A DNA stretch of 64,000 nucleotides from a virus. The stretch lies in the IMG/VR virus record IMGVR_UViG_3300027668_001405, positions 62,001 through 126,000 of that record. The stretch is one strand, 5' to 3'. The notes beneath the pieces are model-generated. The model was given only the letters and a program-made list of their open reading frames with translations. It was not told the DNA's origin and did not search any database. Shown piece after piece: positions 34,732 to 43,791 of this stretch. Position numbers and translations under genes: made by a program. Position 1 is the first letter of the stretch, and the number at the start of each line of letters is the position of its first letter.

Positions 34732-35273
34732 TTTTCTATCTCCAAAGAGTTTACTGTCCAAAAGTTACTCTTACTAACTTCGGGTGAGTTGAGATATTGC
34801 AAGTTTACAATAGACACACCACCTAAAACTTGTGCGCCTGTCTGCTTTATCAATCTCTTGGTAGCAATCATACTACCTCCTGTTGCTATAAGATCGTCTG
34901 CAATAATAACTCTTGCAGTATGACCAAGTATACCTTCTTGTATTGTAAGTGTATCACTTCCATATTCAAGTTCATACGTTTCTTCTAATAGCTGTCCTGG
35001 GTATTTAGCGCCTTTCTTCCGAACCATTGTAAAAGGCAAGCCCATAGCATATGCTAAAGCCGCTCCAATTACAAATCCTCTGCTCTCAATACCAACAATA
35101 TGAGTAGGGAATAGAAACGCTTCGTCACATTCCTTTGCCATATGTTTTACTAACGGATTCCACATAGGACTACTGAACAAACTATTTACATCGTAGAAGT
35201 TAACTCCTGCAATTGGATAGTCTGGTACTGTTCTAATGAAATCTTTAATGTTTGTTATGTCTAATTCTTCCAT
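34728..35273 (-). CDS. apt: Adenine phosphoribosyltransferase
   Basis: 181 residues, normal length. Seen: GIESRGFVIGAALA, VRKKGAKYPG, and the PRPP loop VIIADDLIATGGSM at 122-135. Joins adenine and PRPP to AMP. With RpiB and Prs it completes a short salvage route. Adenine could come from 5'-deoxyadenosine, the by-product of radical SAM enzymes, if the host nucleosidase acts first; that link is inference. Confidence 0.93.
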   Translation of the reverse strand: MEELDITNIKDFIRTVPDYPIAGVNFYDVNSLFSSPMWNPLVKHMAKECDEAFLFPTHIVGIESRGFVIGAALAYAMGLPFTMVRKKGAKYPGQLLEETYELEYGSDTLTIQEGILGHTARVIIADDLIATGGSMIATKRLIKQTGAQVLGGVSIVNLQYLNSPEVSKSNFWTVNSLEIEK

Positions 35274-35285
35274 GTGTTTTTATCC

Positions 35286-36245
35286 TTATATGTCGTATGT
35301 GTTTACTTTTTTATAGTCTCGTTCAATTCTAATCATTCTACCATCAAATAACGGCAAACCTTTTAGTTTTACTATTTTAAATATATCATTCCATAAAGAA
35401 TGAGAAGTAGATCGACCACTTTTATAAGTATTCTTTTCAGCCCACAGGCCTAATATTTTATATGGGTTTTCTTTTAACCATCTTGATTTATTAAATCGTA
35501 CAGTATGTGCAAAGAATAAATCATCTGGAGATGTGCTAATACCATCACTATTATAATTAAGTCCAACATTACTTGTAAGATATGTTTCTGCCTCCCAATT
35601 ATGAATCTGATAGTGGGTACCATTGACTTGGGAATGATATGAAAAATCATTAAAAATCATTAGAAGTTGATGAGCAAAATCACTGTAGTACTGTGTCATT
35701 TCTTCTCGTTGATCCTGGCTCAGTCTTTCTTCATCATACCAGTACTTCTTTCCCATTCTAACATCCCATCTCATTCTCAATACAATATCGTATTCAGCTG
35801 TTGGTACTAAGTTGTATGCATGAAATGCACTAACAATCTGCCCATAAGCCATTGGAGACACTTTCTCGTAAAATTCCATTAACTGCTTATCTGTTAATGT
35901 ACTAAACTTATGTGTCTCGTCCCAGCCAACTTTGTAAGGTAATCTATGTGCTAGGTCTTGTCTTACCCATTCCCAAATCTCTTTTTGGTTGCTTTGCTTA
36001 AATGCTACTTGGTTATGCAGTGGATCAGGAAGTTCACATTGATCCCATGTATGCCCAAAATTATCCATAGTAACTACTGGTTCTGGAGAATGACGTCCAG
36101 TCATCTGCTTTACTAATTGCTTCCTAACTTCATAAAAGAAGTTTTGATTAGATTCCCTAATCGATACCTCTTTATTACCGTCTTGGTGATTAAAATTGCG
36201 TGTTAGTCCACTGTAACAAATTGCTATTCTTATGGGATGTGCCAT
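35286..36245 (-). CDS. Putative glycosyltransferase-like protein
   Basis: 319 residues. The start RIAICYSGLTRNF, then GHTWD, then YDIVLRMRWDVRM resemble a group of polysaccharide-type glycosyltransferase-like proteins that begin with a Ser-Gly loop and carry a late YD-x-V-x-R-x-R-x-D element. No metal DxD proof. Between IscS and Apt genes in the operon. Confidence 0.5.
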   Translation of the reverse strand: MAHPIRIAICYSGLTRNFNHQDGNKEVSIRESNQNFFYEVRKQLVKQMTGRHSPEPVVTMDNFGHTWDQCELPDPLHNQVAFKQSNQKEIWEWVRQDLAHRLPYKVGWDETHKFSTLTDKQLMEFYEKVSPMAYGQIVSAFHAYNLVPTAEYDIVLRMRWDVRMGKKYWYDEERLSQDQREEMTQYYSDFAHQLLMIFNDFSYHSQVNGTHYQIHNWEAETYLTSNVGLNYNSDGISTSPDDLFFAHTVRFNKSRWLKENPYKILGLWAEKNTYKSGRSTSHSLWNDIFKIVKLKGLPLFDGRMIRIERDYKKVNTYDI

Positions 36246-37460
36246 TTAATGAGCGGCCCAAACTACTGTGTTTAGATCAATTCCATCTTTATACATATCC
36301 CATAAAGGTGACAGATCTCTTAATTTCTTTACCTTGTCTCTAACAAGTCTAATTGCTTCGTCTACTTCGGCTTCAGTTGTGTAACGTCCTACACTAAAAC
36401 GTATAGAACTAGCTGATAACTCATCTGCTAAACCTAATGCTCTAAGAACATAAGATGGTTCTAAACTTGATGATGTACAAGCAGAGCCTGATGATACTGC
36501 AATGTCTGATACTGCCATTAGTAACGATTCACCTTCTACATAGCTAAAGCTAATATTTAAGTTACTGCCAATACGTTGTTCCATATCGCCATTTACTTTT
36601 ACTTCTTCCATATCTGAGAAGCCAGCGTACAATCTATCTCTAAGAGCACGTGTTCTAACTTCTTCGTCTGCCATACATTCTTGAGCAATTTCAAATGCTT
36701 CGCCTATCCCAACAATTTGATGAGTAGCTAGTGTACCTGAACGCATTCCACGTTCGTGCCCACCTCCATGCATTTGTGCTTCAAGTCTGACTCGAGGCTT
36801 ACGTGATACATAAAGAGCTCCCATGCCTTTTGGCCCGTATATCTTATGTGCTGAAAAGCTCATTAAGTCTACTGGAAGTGCTTTTAAGTCTATTGGAATT
36901 TTACCAACTGACTGTGCAGCATCGACGTGAAAAAATACTTTGTTTGCTCTGCATATATCGCCTATAGCTTGTAAGTCTTGTATTACACCAATCTCATTAT
37001 TAACGTGCATAAATGACGCTAAGATTGTGTCTTCTCTTACTGTAGCTTTAAATTCTTCAATGTCTAATAGCCCACTAGGTAACGGAGTCATATAAGTTAC
37101 TTCGAATCCTTCACGTTCTAATTGACGACAAGTATCAAGTACTGCTTTATGTTCTGTCTTTAGGGTAATAATATGCTTGCCTTGTTTTTGGTAAAACTGT
37201 GCAATACCTTTAAGTGCTAAGTTGTTTGATTCTGTTGCACCCGAAGTCCATACTATTGCTCTAGGATCACAATTTACTAAATCTGCTACTTGGTTACGAG
37301 CTTTCTCTACTGCCGCTTCTGCTTGCCAGCCATACATGTGTGAACGTGATGCTGGGTTTCCAAAGGTACCTGTTAATGTTAAACACTCTGCCATTTTCTG
37401 TGCTACTCTGGCATCTACTGGTGTTGTTGATGAGTAATCCATATACGTTGGAGTCTTCAT
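36246..37460 (-). CDS. iscS: Cysteine desulfurase IscS/NifS
   Basis: 404 residues from the ATG at 37460, the same length as E. coli IscS; the ATG is preceded by AGGAAGG and starts [19 protein letters not shown] lysine Lys206 in [18 protein letters not shown] strand, and the persulfide Cys328 in [17 protein letters not shown]. Residue numbers fit E. coli IscS exactly. It takes sulfur from cysteine for Fe-S cluster building. The next gene upstream encodes a NifU-like scaffold. Confidence 0.97.
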   Translation of the reverse strand: MKTPTYMDYSSTTPVDARVAQKMAECLTLTGTFGNPASRSHMYGWQAEAAVEKARNQVADLVNCDPRAIVWTSGATESNNLALKGIAQFYQKQGKHIITLKTEHKAVLDTCRQLEREGFEVTYMTPLPSGLLDIEEFKATVREDTILASFMHVNNEIGVIQDLQAIGDICRANKVFFHVDAAQSVGKIPIDLKALPVDLMSFSAHKIYGPKGMGALYVSRKPRVRLEAQMHGGGHERGMRSGTLATHQIVGIGEAFEIAQECMADEEVRTRALRDRLYAGFSDMEEVKVNGDMEQRIGSNLNISFSYVEGESLLMAVSDIAVSSGSACTSSSLEPSYVLRALGLADELSASSIRFSVGRYTTEAEVDEAIRLVRDKVKKLRDLSPLWDMYKDGIDLNTVVWAAH

Positions 37461-37461
37461 A

Positions 37462-37836
37462 TTAGCCTTCCTCTTGTTGATCACTTTCTGTTGGGCCGTA
37501 GTCATCATAAGAGCTTAGTCCATCATCAGGGAAATCATACATTGCCATCGGGTCCGAAGTATAATACGGGTCATTAAATGCCGGATCATCTTCGCCTGTT
37601 ACACCTTTAACTTCTGGAACAAAATGCATTAGTGTGCTTTCAACACCTTGCTTTAATGTTGCCATACTACTAGCACAACCACTGCAACTTCCGCTTAGTT
37701 GTGTTTTTAAAATACCGCTATCCATATTAAAGTCAATAACGTTAACTTGTCCACCATGCGCCGCTACATTGGGCGTAACATACTCGTCCATGACTGATGA
37801 AATTTGCTCGAGTATATCTTCTTTACTTCTACTCAT
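37462..37836 (-). CDS. NifU C-terminal/NfuA-like Fe-S scaffold
   Basis: 124 residues. The first 85 residues are the NifU C-terminal domain: [10 protein letters not shown], then [19 protein letters not shown] with the cluster ligands Cys51 and Cys54. It is followed by an acidic Tyr/Asp/Pro tail not typical of the family. Directly before iscS with one base between the genes. Confidence 0.9.
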   Translation of the reverse strand: MSRSKEDILEQISSVMDEYVTPNVAAHGGQVNVIDFNMDSGILKTQLSGSCSGCASSMATLKQGVESTLMHFVPEVKGVTGEDDPAFNDPYYTSDPMAMYDFPDDGLSSYDDYGPTESDQQEEG

Positions 37837-37978
37837 ATTTGTACCTCGTTTTTTTAACAGCCATCATGTGGATGCTACGTTCTGGTTTATCTTTACGTGT
37901 TGCAAATTGATAGCCGCTAATAAATGAAATTACTATTACTGTTGCGATTGCTAAAACATGCCATACTATAAATGTCAT
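37829..37978 (-). CDS. Small single-span membrane protein (49 aa)
   Basis: 49 residues: hydrophobic residues 3-22 then a basic tail. Starts within ATATGA at the end of the previous small gene, after AGGAGA, and overlaps the NfuA-like start by 8 bases. Function unknown; a membrane anchor or regulator is possible. Confidence 0.6.
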   Translation of the reverse strand: MTFIVWHVLAIATVIVISFISGYQFATRKDKPERSIHMMAVKKTRYKYE

Positions 37979-38133
37979 ATTGACTCTCCTGTCTGTTTAA
38001 TATAATGGTGCTTATATGCTTTCATGCTTGAAAGTTTAATACGCTCCATGTGCTTAGTTGCTTCTTGTTGGTTATTATATTCACCAACAACTACTTCATT
38101 CTCAAATCTCGGTATATATACAACTTGAAACAT
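37975..38133 (-). CDS. Small phage protein (52 aa)
   Basis: 52 residues, starts [20 protein letters not shown] and looks like beta-beta-helix. Linked by TAATG to the ferredoxin gene before it and by ATATGA to the next one. Function unknown. Confidence 0.6.
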   Translation of the reverse strand: MFQVVYIPRFENEVVVGEYNNQQEATKHMERIKLSSMKAYKHHYIKQTGESI

Positions 38134-38495
38134 TATTCGTCTCCTTTTCCAGGTTCTGCTGAAAGCAGTTCTCGTTTATTCGGTTTGCCTTTCCATTCGG
38201 CTGCATCGGGTGGAACATCATCTGGTCGAGCCAATGTAATATTCGGCCAGGCATTTTCACCCTCGCTATACTTAGTATTTATATCCATCCAGTATTGTAG
38301 TTCAGAACCTTCCAAAACATTATCAGCCCTAATAGCATCTACTGGGCATTCAGGCTCACAAACTCCACAGTCGATACACTCGTCTGGGTTAATTACTAGG
38401 AAGTTTTCACCTTCGTAAAAACAATCAACTGGACAAACTTCTACACAGTCCATATGCTTACATTTAATACAATCTTCTGTTACTAGATACGTCAT
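38133..38495 (-). CDS. fdxA: Seven-iron ferredoxin (FdxA type)
   Basis: 120 residues. Cys9, 17, 21, 25, 40, 43, 46 and 50 match, shifted by one, those of Azotobacter ferredoxin I, including the non-ligand Cys12. This predicts one [3Fe-4S] and one [4Fe-4S] cluster. The C-terminal part (WPNIT...DAAEW) also follows that protein. Likely electron donor, possibly for the radical SAM or oxygenase proteins of the phage. Confidence 0.95.
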   Translation of the reverse strand: MTYLVTEDCIKCKHMDCVEVCPVDCFYEGENFLVINPDECIDCGVCEPECPVDAIRADNVLEGSELQYWMDINTKYSEGENAWPNITLARPDDVPPDAAEWKGKPNKRELLSAEPGKGDE

Positions 38496-38508
38496 AATTC
38501 GCCTTTAA

Positions 38509-38799
38509 TTAAAATCCTAAAATCATTCTTGTTTCTTCGCTCATCTGGTCTGGACCAAATGTAGGTTCAAATGTAACTCTTACATCACATGTATCTACAC
38601 TTTCTACTAGACAAACTGCATCATGGACTTCTGCTACGATTGCATCAGCGAATGCACAAAACGCACTTGTTAAAGTCATAACGATATCAACATGTGCTTC
38701 CTTAATATTTATTTCATAAATCAATCCCAAATCATATACGTTTATACTAATCTCTGGGTCATATACTTTTCTCAGTTCTTCAATTATCTGTTCTTTCAC
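38509..38799 (-). CDS. DUF59/MIP18 (SufT-like) Fe-S assembly protein
   Basis: 96 residues: LRKVYDPEISINVYDLGLIY is the DUF59 signature (DPE...NI-x-DLGL), followed by a VDIVMTLTSAFCAFAD loop with a Cys and a final GPDQMSEETRMILGF. Members help in Fe-S cluster maturation. Next to ferredoxin and the isc-type genes. Confidence 0.9.
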   Translation of the reverse strand: MKEQIIEELRKVYDPEISINVYDLGLIYEINIKEAHVDIVMTLTSAFCAFADAIVAEVHDAVCLVESVDTCDVRVTFEPTFGPDQMSEETRMILGF

Positions 38800-39629
38800 T
38801 TCTTCATTCCTTTCGATAAAATCTCAGCTATTAAAAATTGCCCTTTTTGATTGATATGCATACAACCACAAAGAAAGTCTTTCTTATAGTTGGGACGCAT
38901 TGCAACCTGCTCTCTAACACTGTATCCAAGAGTTAAACAACGTTCTAATTCGTAGTCTGTTATGTGTTCCATCATTTCTTGTACTGCTACGTTAACTTCG
39001 TAATTATACCAGTAAAACTCTTTGTTATGTGCTTTACACAACAATTGCACTACTCGTATAAATTCTAGTTGACGTTGCTGTATATGCTTTGTATTGCTCA
39101 TATACAGTTTTGTTAGCTTCACGTATTCTTGTATATTTCTTAACTCGTCTACGTTAGGCGCATCACCGCAATTGTCTTTACCGTACAAATTGTCTTGCAA
39201 AGTACGAAGTGACTCTGCGTGACTAGTTCCCAATCGTTGACTCATTGTTTCTTCTATACACAATTGATAAGGTCTACTTGCAACCCCGTCTACTGTATTA
39301 AACTCTCTGCTATAGTAAATCTCTTCTTTACTACTTTGCTTGAGTTCTGGCTTATTTTCTAAGTTGTCAAATGGTATTGGAACATAATCGTAATTGAGCC
39401 GAGGCTCAATTACTAATGTTGAACAATCATCTAAATAGCCACTGTTAAAAGCGTAGGTTATCTGAGCTAACATTGTTTCGTTGTTAATGCCCGATAACCC
39501 AAAGTTTTTAACAGGCCTATCTAGTAGGTGCCCGATATACTCGCAATATGATTTGGGTACTAATCCACTTTCAAAGTCATTGCAGACTCCTTGTGTATGA
39601 CTAGTGCCAAAAAATGCAAGTGTATTCAT
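38796..39629 (-). CDS. SGNH/GDSL hydrolase-like protein
   Basis: 277 residues. FFGTSHTQGV at the N-terminus looks like block I (G-x-S/T-H form), NFGLSGINNETM like block II/III, and CMHINQKGQFLIAE like block V with the catalytic His. Possibly an acyl-esterase or acyltransferase acting on a glycan or lipid. A second SGNH-like protein lies at 47574. Confidence 0.65.
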   Translation of the reverse strand: MNTLAFFGTSHTQGVCNDFESGLVPKSYCEYIGHLLDRPVKNFGLSGINNETMLAQITYAFNSGYLDDCSTLVIEPRLNYDYVPIPFDNLENKPELKQSSKEEIYYSREFNTVDGVASRPYQLCIEETMSQRLGTSHAESLRTLQDNLYGKDNCGDAPNVDELRNIQEYVKLTKLYMSNTKHIQQRQLEFIRVVQLLCKAHNKEFYWYNYEVNVAVQEMMEHITDYELERCLTLGYSVREQVAMRPNYKKDFLCGCMHINQKGQFLIAEILSKGMKK

Positions 39630-40150
39630 TATTCAGGAGCCAAAGCTTCTGAACTTAAAGTAGCCTGTTGCTCTACTCTATTTTTTGGTAGCAAGATTAC
39701 TGCGTTAGGTGTGTATATTGCACTGTTAGCACCATGCTCTGATACTTCAGCACTTTCCACCCAACAACGTCCATCTGTCTTTTTACGGATCAAGCTGTCT
39801 GCAAAATTAAATGCATGTTCTGCAAATTTCTCTGCACCAACTCCATCAAACAGTCTAATCTCTGCAAGGTTCAAAGCATCTAGTTCTTTAAACTTTTCAA
39901 GGTGTGGATCTGTTCTGTCTAAACATAGTTTATGATCGAAGTTATCTTCAAGCCACGCTTTCAACGGTTTTAGTCCGCCGAAGTCTACTGCCCAGTTATT
40001 ATTGTCCAAATGGCTAGCACCAAATGTAAATTTAAATGCTAGACTGTACCCATGTAGCAAATGACAATGTGAGTGATCTGCATTGGGTTGACGGAATACT
40101 GCACTTAGTCCAATATTGTGTCCGTATGTTTTTGTGCTTAAATAAGCCAT
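39629..40150 (-). CDS. 6-pyruvoyl-tetrahydropterin synthase/QueD-like protein, altered zinc site
   Basis: 173 residues. Seen: HSHCHLLHGYSLAFKF, FDHKLCLD and VSEHGANSAIY, in the order of QueD/PTPS. But the canonical zinc pair HGH is HGY here and the upstream AAH is SAVF, so at least one zinc His is replaced; nearby HSHCH could give substitutes. No queE, queC or queF is visible, so a full preQ0 route is not encoded here. Confidence 0.7.
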   Translation of the reverse strand: MAYLSTKTYGHNIGLSAVFRQPNADHSHCHLLHGYSLAFKFTFGASHLDNNNWAVDFGGLKPLKAWLEDNFDHKLCLDRTDPHLEKFKELDALNLAEIRLFDGVGAEKFAEHAFNFADSLIRKKTDGRCWVESAEVSEHGANSAIYTPNAVILLPKNRVEQQATLSSEALAPE

Positions 40151-40221
40151 AGTTATTCTCCATTAATAATTGCGGCAGAGTATTTTACGAGGGATGACGC
40201 AGTAAGGCCTCAGGTGTAAAT

Positions 40222-40428
40222 TTACGCTGTTTGTAAGTTTACTGCTGAAGAACCTCTTTGACCTTCTTCAACTTCAAACGACAGTTCGTCGCCTTCATTT
40301 AATCCGTTCATTCCTGAACTTCTAACTGCTGAAGAATGTACAAATACATCCTTTTCTTTGTCGTGTCTTTCGATAAATCCGTAGCCTTTAGTAGCATCGA
40401 ACCATTTTACTTTTCCTGTTATTGTCAT
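40222..40428 (-). CDS. Cold-shock domain protein
   Basis: 68 residues. [15 protein letters not shown] is RNP-1 and [12 protein letters not shown]-2 of CspA-type single-strand nucleic acid binding proteins; standard length. Has its own sigma-70 promoter at 40487-40515, so strong expression is likely. Probably an RNA chaperone or antiterminator-like factor during infection. Confidence 0.95.
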   Translation of the reverse strand: MTITGKVKWFDATKGYGFIERHDKEKDVFVHSSAVRSSGMNGLNEGDELSFEVEEGQRGSSAVNLQTA

Positions 40429-40486
40429 GTTTTCCTTAGTTTGTTAATTGTTGTTTTCTAACAGCAATGTTTATATTACTAATGTA

Positions 40487-40515
40487 ATTATACACTTATT
40501 TGTGCTGTTTGTCAA
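40487..40515 (-). promoter_or_regulatory. Sigma-70 promoter of the cold-shock gene
   Basis: Minus strand TTGACA (40510-40515), 17 bases, TATAAT (40487-40492). The -35 box lies inside the end of the upstream oxygenase gene. Leader of about 50 bases. Confidence 0.82.
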
Positions 40516-41239
40516 GAGCATATCTTACGTGTTGGCGAATTACATTATTTGGGGTTGCATCACGTTTGTGCAAGACCTTATAATTGTTATATATAAGTAA
40601 TTCGTTTGGTTTCCAGTGATGTGTATACATATGCTCTTGTTTATATACTGCTTCTTTCAACTGTTCTTCCAAATCTGTTTCAGTGTATGCTTCACTATAA
40701 AAGTAAAATGGGCCATAATCATCTTCCCATACTAGATCGTGTGTCGCTCTGTTTTTCCGTCTCCAAGCTCTTTCTTGTAAGTCGCTTTTAAATGTATACG
40801 GATATTCTTTTTGTGTCATATACTTTGTAATGCTATTTAAGCATTTAACGCCTTTAGCTGACGCTTTTAAAGCGTCTGTGCTTGCGTTGTACACACTTTG
40901 CATGTCTAAGTAGTGTGTTGGGCTACTGCCTTTATCAGCTTTAATACAGTACAATCCTACAAATGGGTGTATATCTTTGCTGTATGCACGATCGTGATGC
41001 CATAGCATATCGTCTGCATGATTTAGCTTTTCGCCTTCTTCGTCTTCAATGCCTATTGTTACTTCTTTTCTGCCATACATATCTTGATTGAGTAAATTAC
41101 CAAATAATTCAATAGTTCCTCTACCTGCGTTTTGAACGCATATGATGCCGTATGCTCCATTGTGAAAATCTTTCACTAATTCAGGAGTAATCCAATCTAC
41201 GTCGACTTCGTGTTTAAATTTATATTTTTCTGTAGTCAT
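40496..41239 (-). CDS. TauD/TfdA-like 2OG-Fe(II) dioxygenase
   Basis: 247 residues. Iron ligands: MLWHHDRAY (H-x-D), and LLIYNNYKVLHKRDATPNN with the distal His, followed by an Arg for 2-oxoglutarate (RQHVRYAL). Order and spacing fit TauD. Substrate unknown. Overlaps the next upstream gene by 20 bases. Confidence 0.82.
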   Translation of the reverse strand: MTTEKYKFKHEVDVDWITPELVKDFHNGAYGIICVQNAGRGTIELFGNLLNQDMYGRKEVTIGIEDEEGEKLNHADDMLWHHDRAYSKDIHPFVGLYCIKADKGSSPTHYLDMQSVYNASTDALKASAKGVKCLNSITKYMTQKEYPYTFKSDLQERAWRRKNRATHDLVWEDDYGPFYFYSEAYTETDLEEQLKEAVYKQEHMYTHHWKPNELLIYNNYKVLHKRDATPNNVIRQHVRYALDKQHK

Positions 41240-41783
41240 TTGTTAACGGATTTTCACCCCTCCATATAATATGTTGCCAGCATTCGTCACCTTCACCTGG
41301 TGCAGTTTGCCACTCATAATCTTCTAAGACCCAATCCTTGTGTCTACAATTATAATTTAACCCTCTGTGCAAATTACGCATTACTTTATGATTACCATGT
41401 TCTCTGCTTACAAAGTGTTTAGTTAAGCCGTTAGCAATTGCAAATTCAACTTGTTGATCTGCATGTTCTGCTGTAAATGTGCTTAATCCTTTAACATGGT
41501 ATTTGTGTATACGCAATCCTTTTTGTGCTACGTTTAATTTCTTGCTAGTGTAGTACCTACTAAGTACTCTAACACCACCATTATAAAAATCTCTTGTTCT
41601 AGCTACACTACCTGCAATTGGATCACCATCATCGTCCCATGTTACACTATAGCATAAGTTTTCGTCACTGCTTAAACTTTCTATATCGTAATTATGAGGC
41701 AATCTATTCAAAGGATCTTTTAGCGACTCTTCAAATAGTGCTATAAGTTCCAATGGTATCCAATCTGTAGTTTCTGTGTGCAT
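41220..41783 (-). CDS. GNAT-like acetyltransferase candidate
   Basis: 187 residues. YSVTWDDDGDPIAGSVARTRD then VRVLSRYYTS looks like beta strands 2-4 of a GNAT fold, and the rest keeps the plan of the protein at 43862, of which it seems a distant paralog. The acetyl-CoA loop (R/Q-x-x-G-x-G/A) is not clear. Lies between the two TauD-like genes. Confidence 0.45.
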   Translation of the reverse strand: MHTETTDWIPLELIALFEESLKDPLNRLPHNYDIESLSSDENLCYSVTWDDDGDPIAGSVARTRDFYNGGVRVLSRYYTSKKLNVAQKGLRIHKYHVKGLSTFTAEHADQQVEFAIANGLTKHFVSREHGNHKVMRNLHRGLNYNCRHKDWVLEDYEWQTAPGEGDECWQHIIWRGENPLTNDYRKI

Positions 41784-42733
41784 TAGCTTTCTTTAAGAGT
41801 TTTGTAATTAAATGCAATACGGTAAAGTAACCGATCACCTTTAACTGCATTACGTGCATGGTAACTCATAAACTGATCGTTAATGATTAAGTCACCTGTT
41901 TTCCAATGATGATGATACATATACTGTGGCTGGAATAAGTGTTTATGCAAAGCGTCTAATAATGGCTTTGCTTCTTCCAATGTAATCTCTTCTTTGGTTT
42001 CTTTGTTCCTAAGTTTACGCATAACACCAAAGTGTCCTGTGTAAATTGCTTTAGGACTATTCTCTTGATCCCACCAGCCAGGAATAGTTCTAAAAGGATG
42101 TTGAACAATTAATGGTTTCCAACTACCTCTTACTGGATTGAGCTCCTTGTCACCTTTACGTCCTGTACTTTTTAAGTTACCTTCAAATATTGCTAGTAAC
42201 TCGTCCATGCCTTTATTTAAATTCTCATCATCAAATTGATATATGCTATTATCTTTGTCGAACTGTGCCCAATACTCGTACTTGTCCGCTGCTTCTTTTA
42301 AGTCCTGTGGTAAATCTACATATGCTTGATGACTATTTAAATAACTAGTTACAACTTGCTCTCCGGGCTTAACACAATAGAACGCAATGCAAGATTCCCT
42401 TACATGTTTCCAATGACGCCAGTTTCCATTGTTATGCCAACCTAATTCACTTTCGGGAAATAAGCCAACAAACTTTCCATCTTCATCTTTTTCATTTGTT
42501 ACTCTACTTATGCCAGGATAGTCTTTGTGTTCAAAGTAAACATCAAAACCGGCTTTGCGTGGACTGTACAATGTGCCAATACTTGTTGCACCTGCTAGCA
42601 GTTCTTCTTCATTGAGATTGGCACCTGGAATATACGCAATAATATCCTTTGGTTGGTTACGAATAACCTCATGCCAGTTCTCTGGATCTCTCATATCTAA
42701 ATTATATTCTGTCGCTGTAAACTTATAGTCCAT
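41783..42733 (-). CDS. TauD-like protein with HxN in place of HxD
   Basis: 316 residues with the TauD plan: SELGWHNNGNW for the first iron motif, IINDQFMSYHARN with distal His and LLYRIAFNY with the 2OG Arg. In family members the first motif is WHxD; here it reads H-N-N, so the carboxylate ligand is replaced by Asn. This may change the chemistry or abolish iron binding. A good paralog for comparison is the gene at 40496. Confidence 0.75.
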   Translation of the reverse strand: MDYKFTATEYNLDMRDPENWHEVIRNQPKDIIAYIPGANLNEEELLAGATSIGTLYSPRKAGFDVYFEHKDYPGISRVTNEKDEDGKFVGLFPESELGWHNNGNWRHWKHVRESCIAFYCVKPGEQVVTSYLNSHQAYVDLPQDLKEAADKYEYWAQFDKDNSIYQFDDENLNKGMDELLAIFEGNLKSTGRKGDKELNPVRGSWKPLIVQHPFRTIPGWWDQENSPKAIYTGHFGVMRKLRNKETKEEITLEEAKPLLDALHKHLFQPQYMYHHHWKTGDLIINDQFMSYHARNAVKGDRLLYRIAFNYKTLKES

Positions 42734-42736
42734 TCT

Positions 42737-43462
42737 TTACCTCTTAATTAATCTTATAAACCAAGCACCCGGGTCTAATTGCCAGAAGTGCTTTCCTATT
42801 TTCCAATTCCTGGAGTCTTCATGATGGTTTTTATGCCACCCTTCACCACCTGTTAAAATATTAGCAATCCAACTATTCTTAGGTTTGCCTGATTCCGTAT
42901 GTGGTATTAAATTGACAAGGCCGTAGCCGTGAAATGCTAACACTACTGGCATACAAAATCCAAACAAGAATAATGTAGGACTCATTACTAGTAATACTAG
43001 CATTAAACCTAAAATTAATGTAAAGTAGTGAGTGTGAAAAAACTTTATACAAGGTGTATTTAAACCTTTAATCATTTTTCTTTCGATAGTTACGTCATTG
43101 CCCCATTGACTAGTATAAACTTTAAAGAATCCTTTGAGTGTAGGACTATGTGGATCCTTATGTGTATCAGTGTATGCATGATGCATTCTATGTGTAGCCG
43201 CCCAAGTCAACACTGGACCTGGATTTGCAAACAATCCAATAATTTGAGCATACCACTCATACCATGGACCTGTTTCAAACGACCTGTGACTAAAGTATCT
43301 GTGATATCCAGAACTTATAGCCGAAGCCGCTATCCACTGCCACCATAAAAAACTACATACAAACATCCATAACTCACCAACTATAATAGCTGGTATAATC
43401 ATAATGTGACATAACGCATGTATTGAAAGAAGTTTGCTAGTTACTGAAACTTTTTTGAACAT
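42737..43462 (-). CDS. Membrane fatty acid desaturase (delta-9, acyl-CoA type)
   Basis: 241 residues. Three His boxes: HRYFSH (54-59), HRMHH (91-95) and HKNHH near residue 215, with hydrophobic spans before, between and after. Matches the stearoyl-CoA desaturase type of bacteria and cyanobacteria, somewhat short. Adds a double bond to fatty acyl chains in the host membrane; needs electrons that a ferredoxin may give. Confidence 0.92.
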   Translation of the reverse strand: MFKKVSVTSKLLSIHALCHIMIIPAIIVGELWMFVCSFLWWQWIAASAISSGYHRYFSHRSFETGPWYEWYAQIIGLFANPGPVLTWAATHRMHHAYTDTHKDPHSPTLKGFFKVYTSQWGNDVTIERKMIKGLNTPCIKFFHTHYFTLILGLMLVLLVMSPTLFLFGFCMPVVLAFHGYGLVNLIPHTESGKPKNSWIANILTGGEGWHKNHHEDSRNWKIGKHFWQLDPGAWFIRLIKR

Positions 43463-43477
43463 GCTTTACCCTTCAAA

Positions 43478-43750
43478 TTACGTAGTTACTGTAGAGTCTA
43501 CTGTAGTAGTGTATGCCGCGGCTGCAATTTCATCTGCGTGTGCAGTAGTAAATGCATCACTTGTTGATTCATCAGGGAATGTAAGAACGACAACAACGCC
43601 TGTTCCTGCTTCCGTTACATCCATAGTACCGTTTGTTACATATTCTGTGTTGTAAACACCACATTTACCGTGCTCGGCTATCCATTCAGCAGCAGTTGCA
43701 TAGGTATTACTATTCTCTGTTACTAGGGTAGCTGTTTTAACATAAGCCAT
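43478..43750 (-). CDS. Small Thr/Val/Ala-rich protein
   Basis: 90 residues, starts MAYVKTATLVTENSNTYATAAEW after AAGGAGAT, ends in alternating Thr/Val. One Cys. Beta-rich and hydrophilic; a small structural or decoration protein is possible but not shown. Own promoter at 43792-43820. Confidence 0.6.
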   Translation of the reverse strand: MAYVKTATLVTENSNTYATAAEWIAEHGKCGVYNTEYVTNGTMDVTEAGTGVVVVLTFPDESTSDAFTTAHADEIAAAAYTTTVDSTVTT

Positions 43751-43791
43751 ATTTAATCTCCTTTATACACCTTCTAGTGTATTATACTGTT

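Noticed and set aside
40429-40495. RNA gene or cold-shock leader structure before the cold-shock gene
   Set aside because: The leader is about 50 bases, AT-rich and without a stable hairpin; only the promoter is supported.
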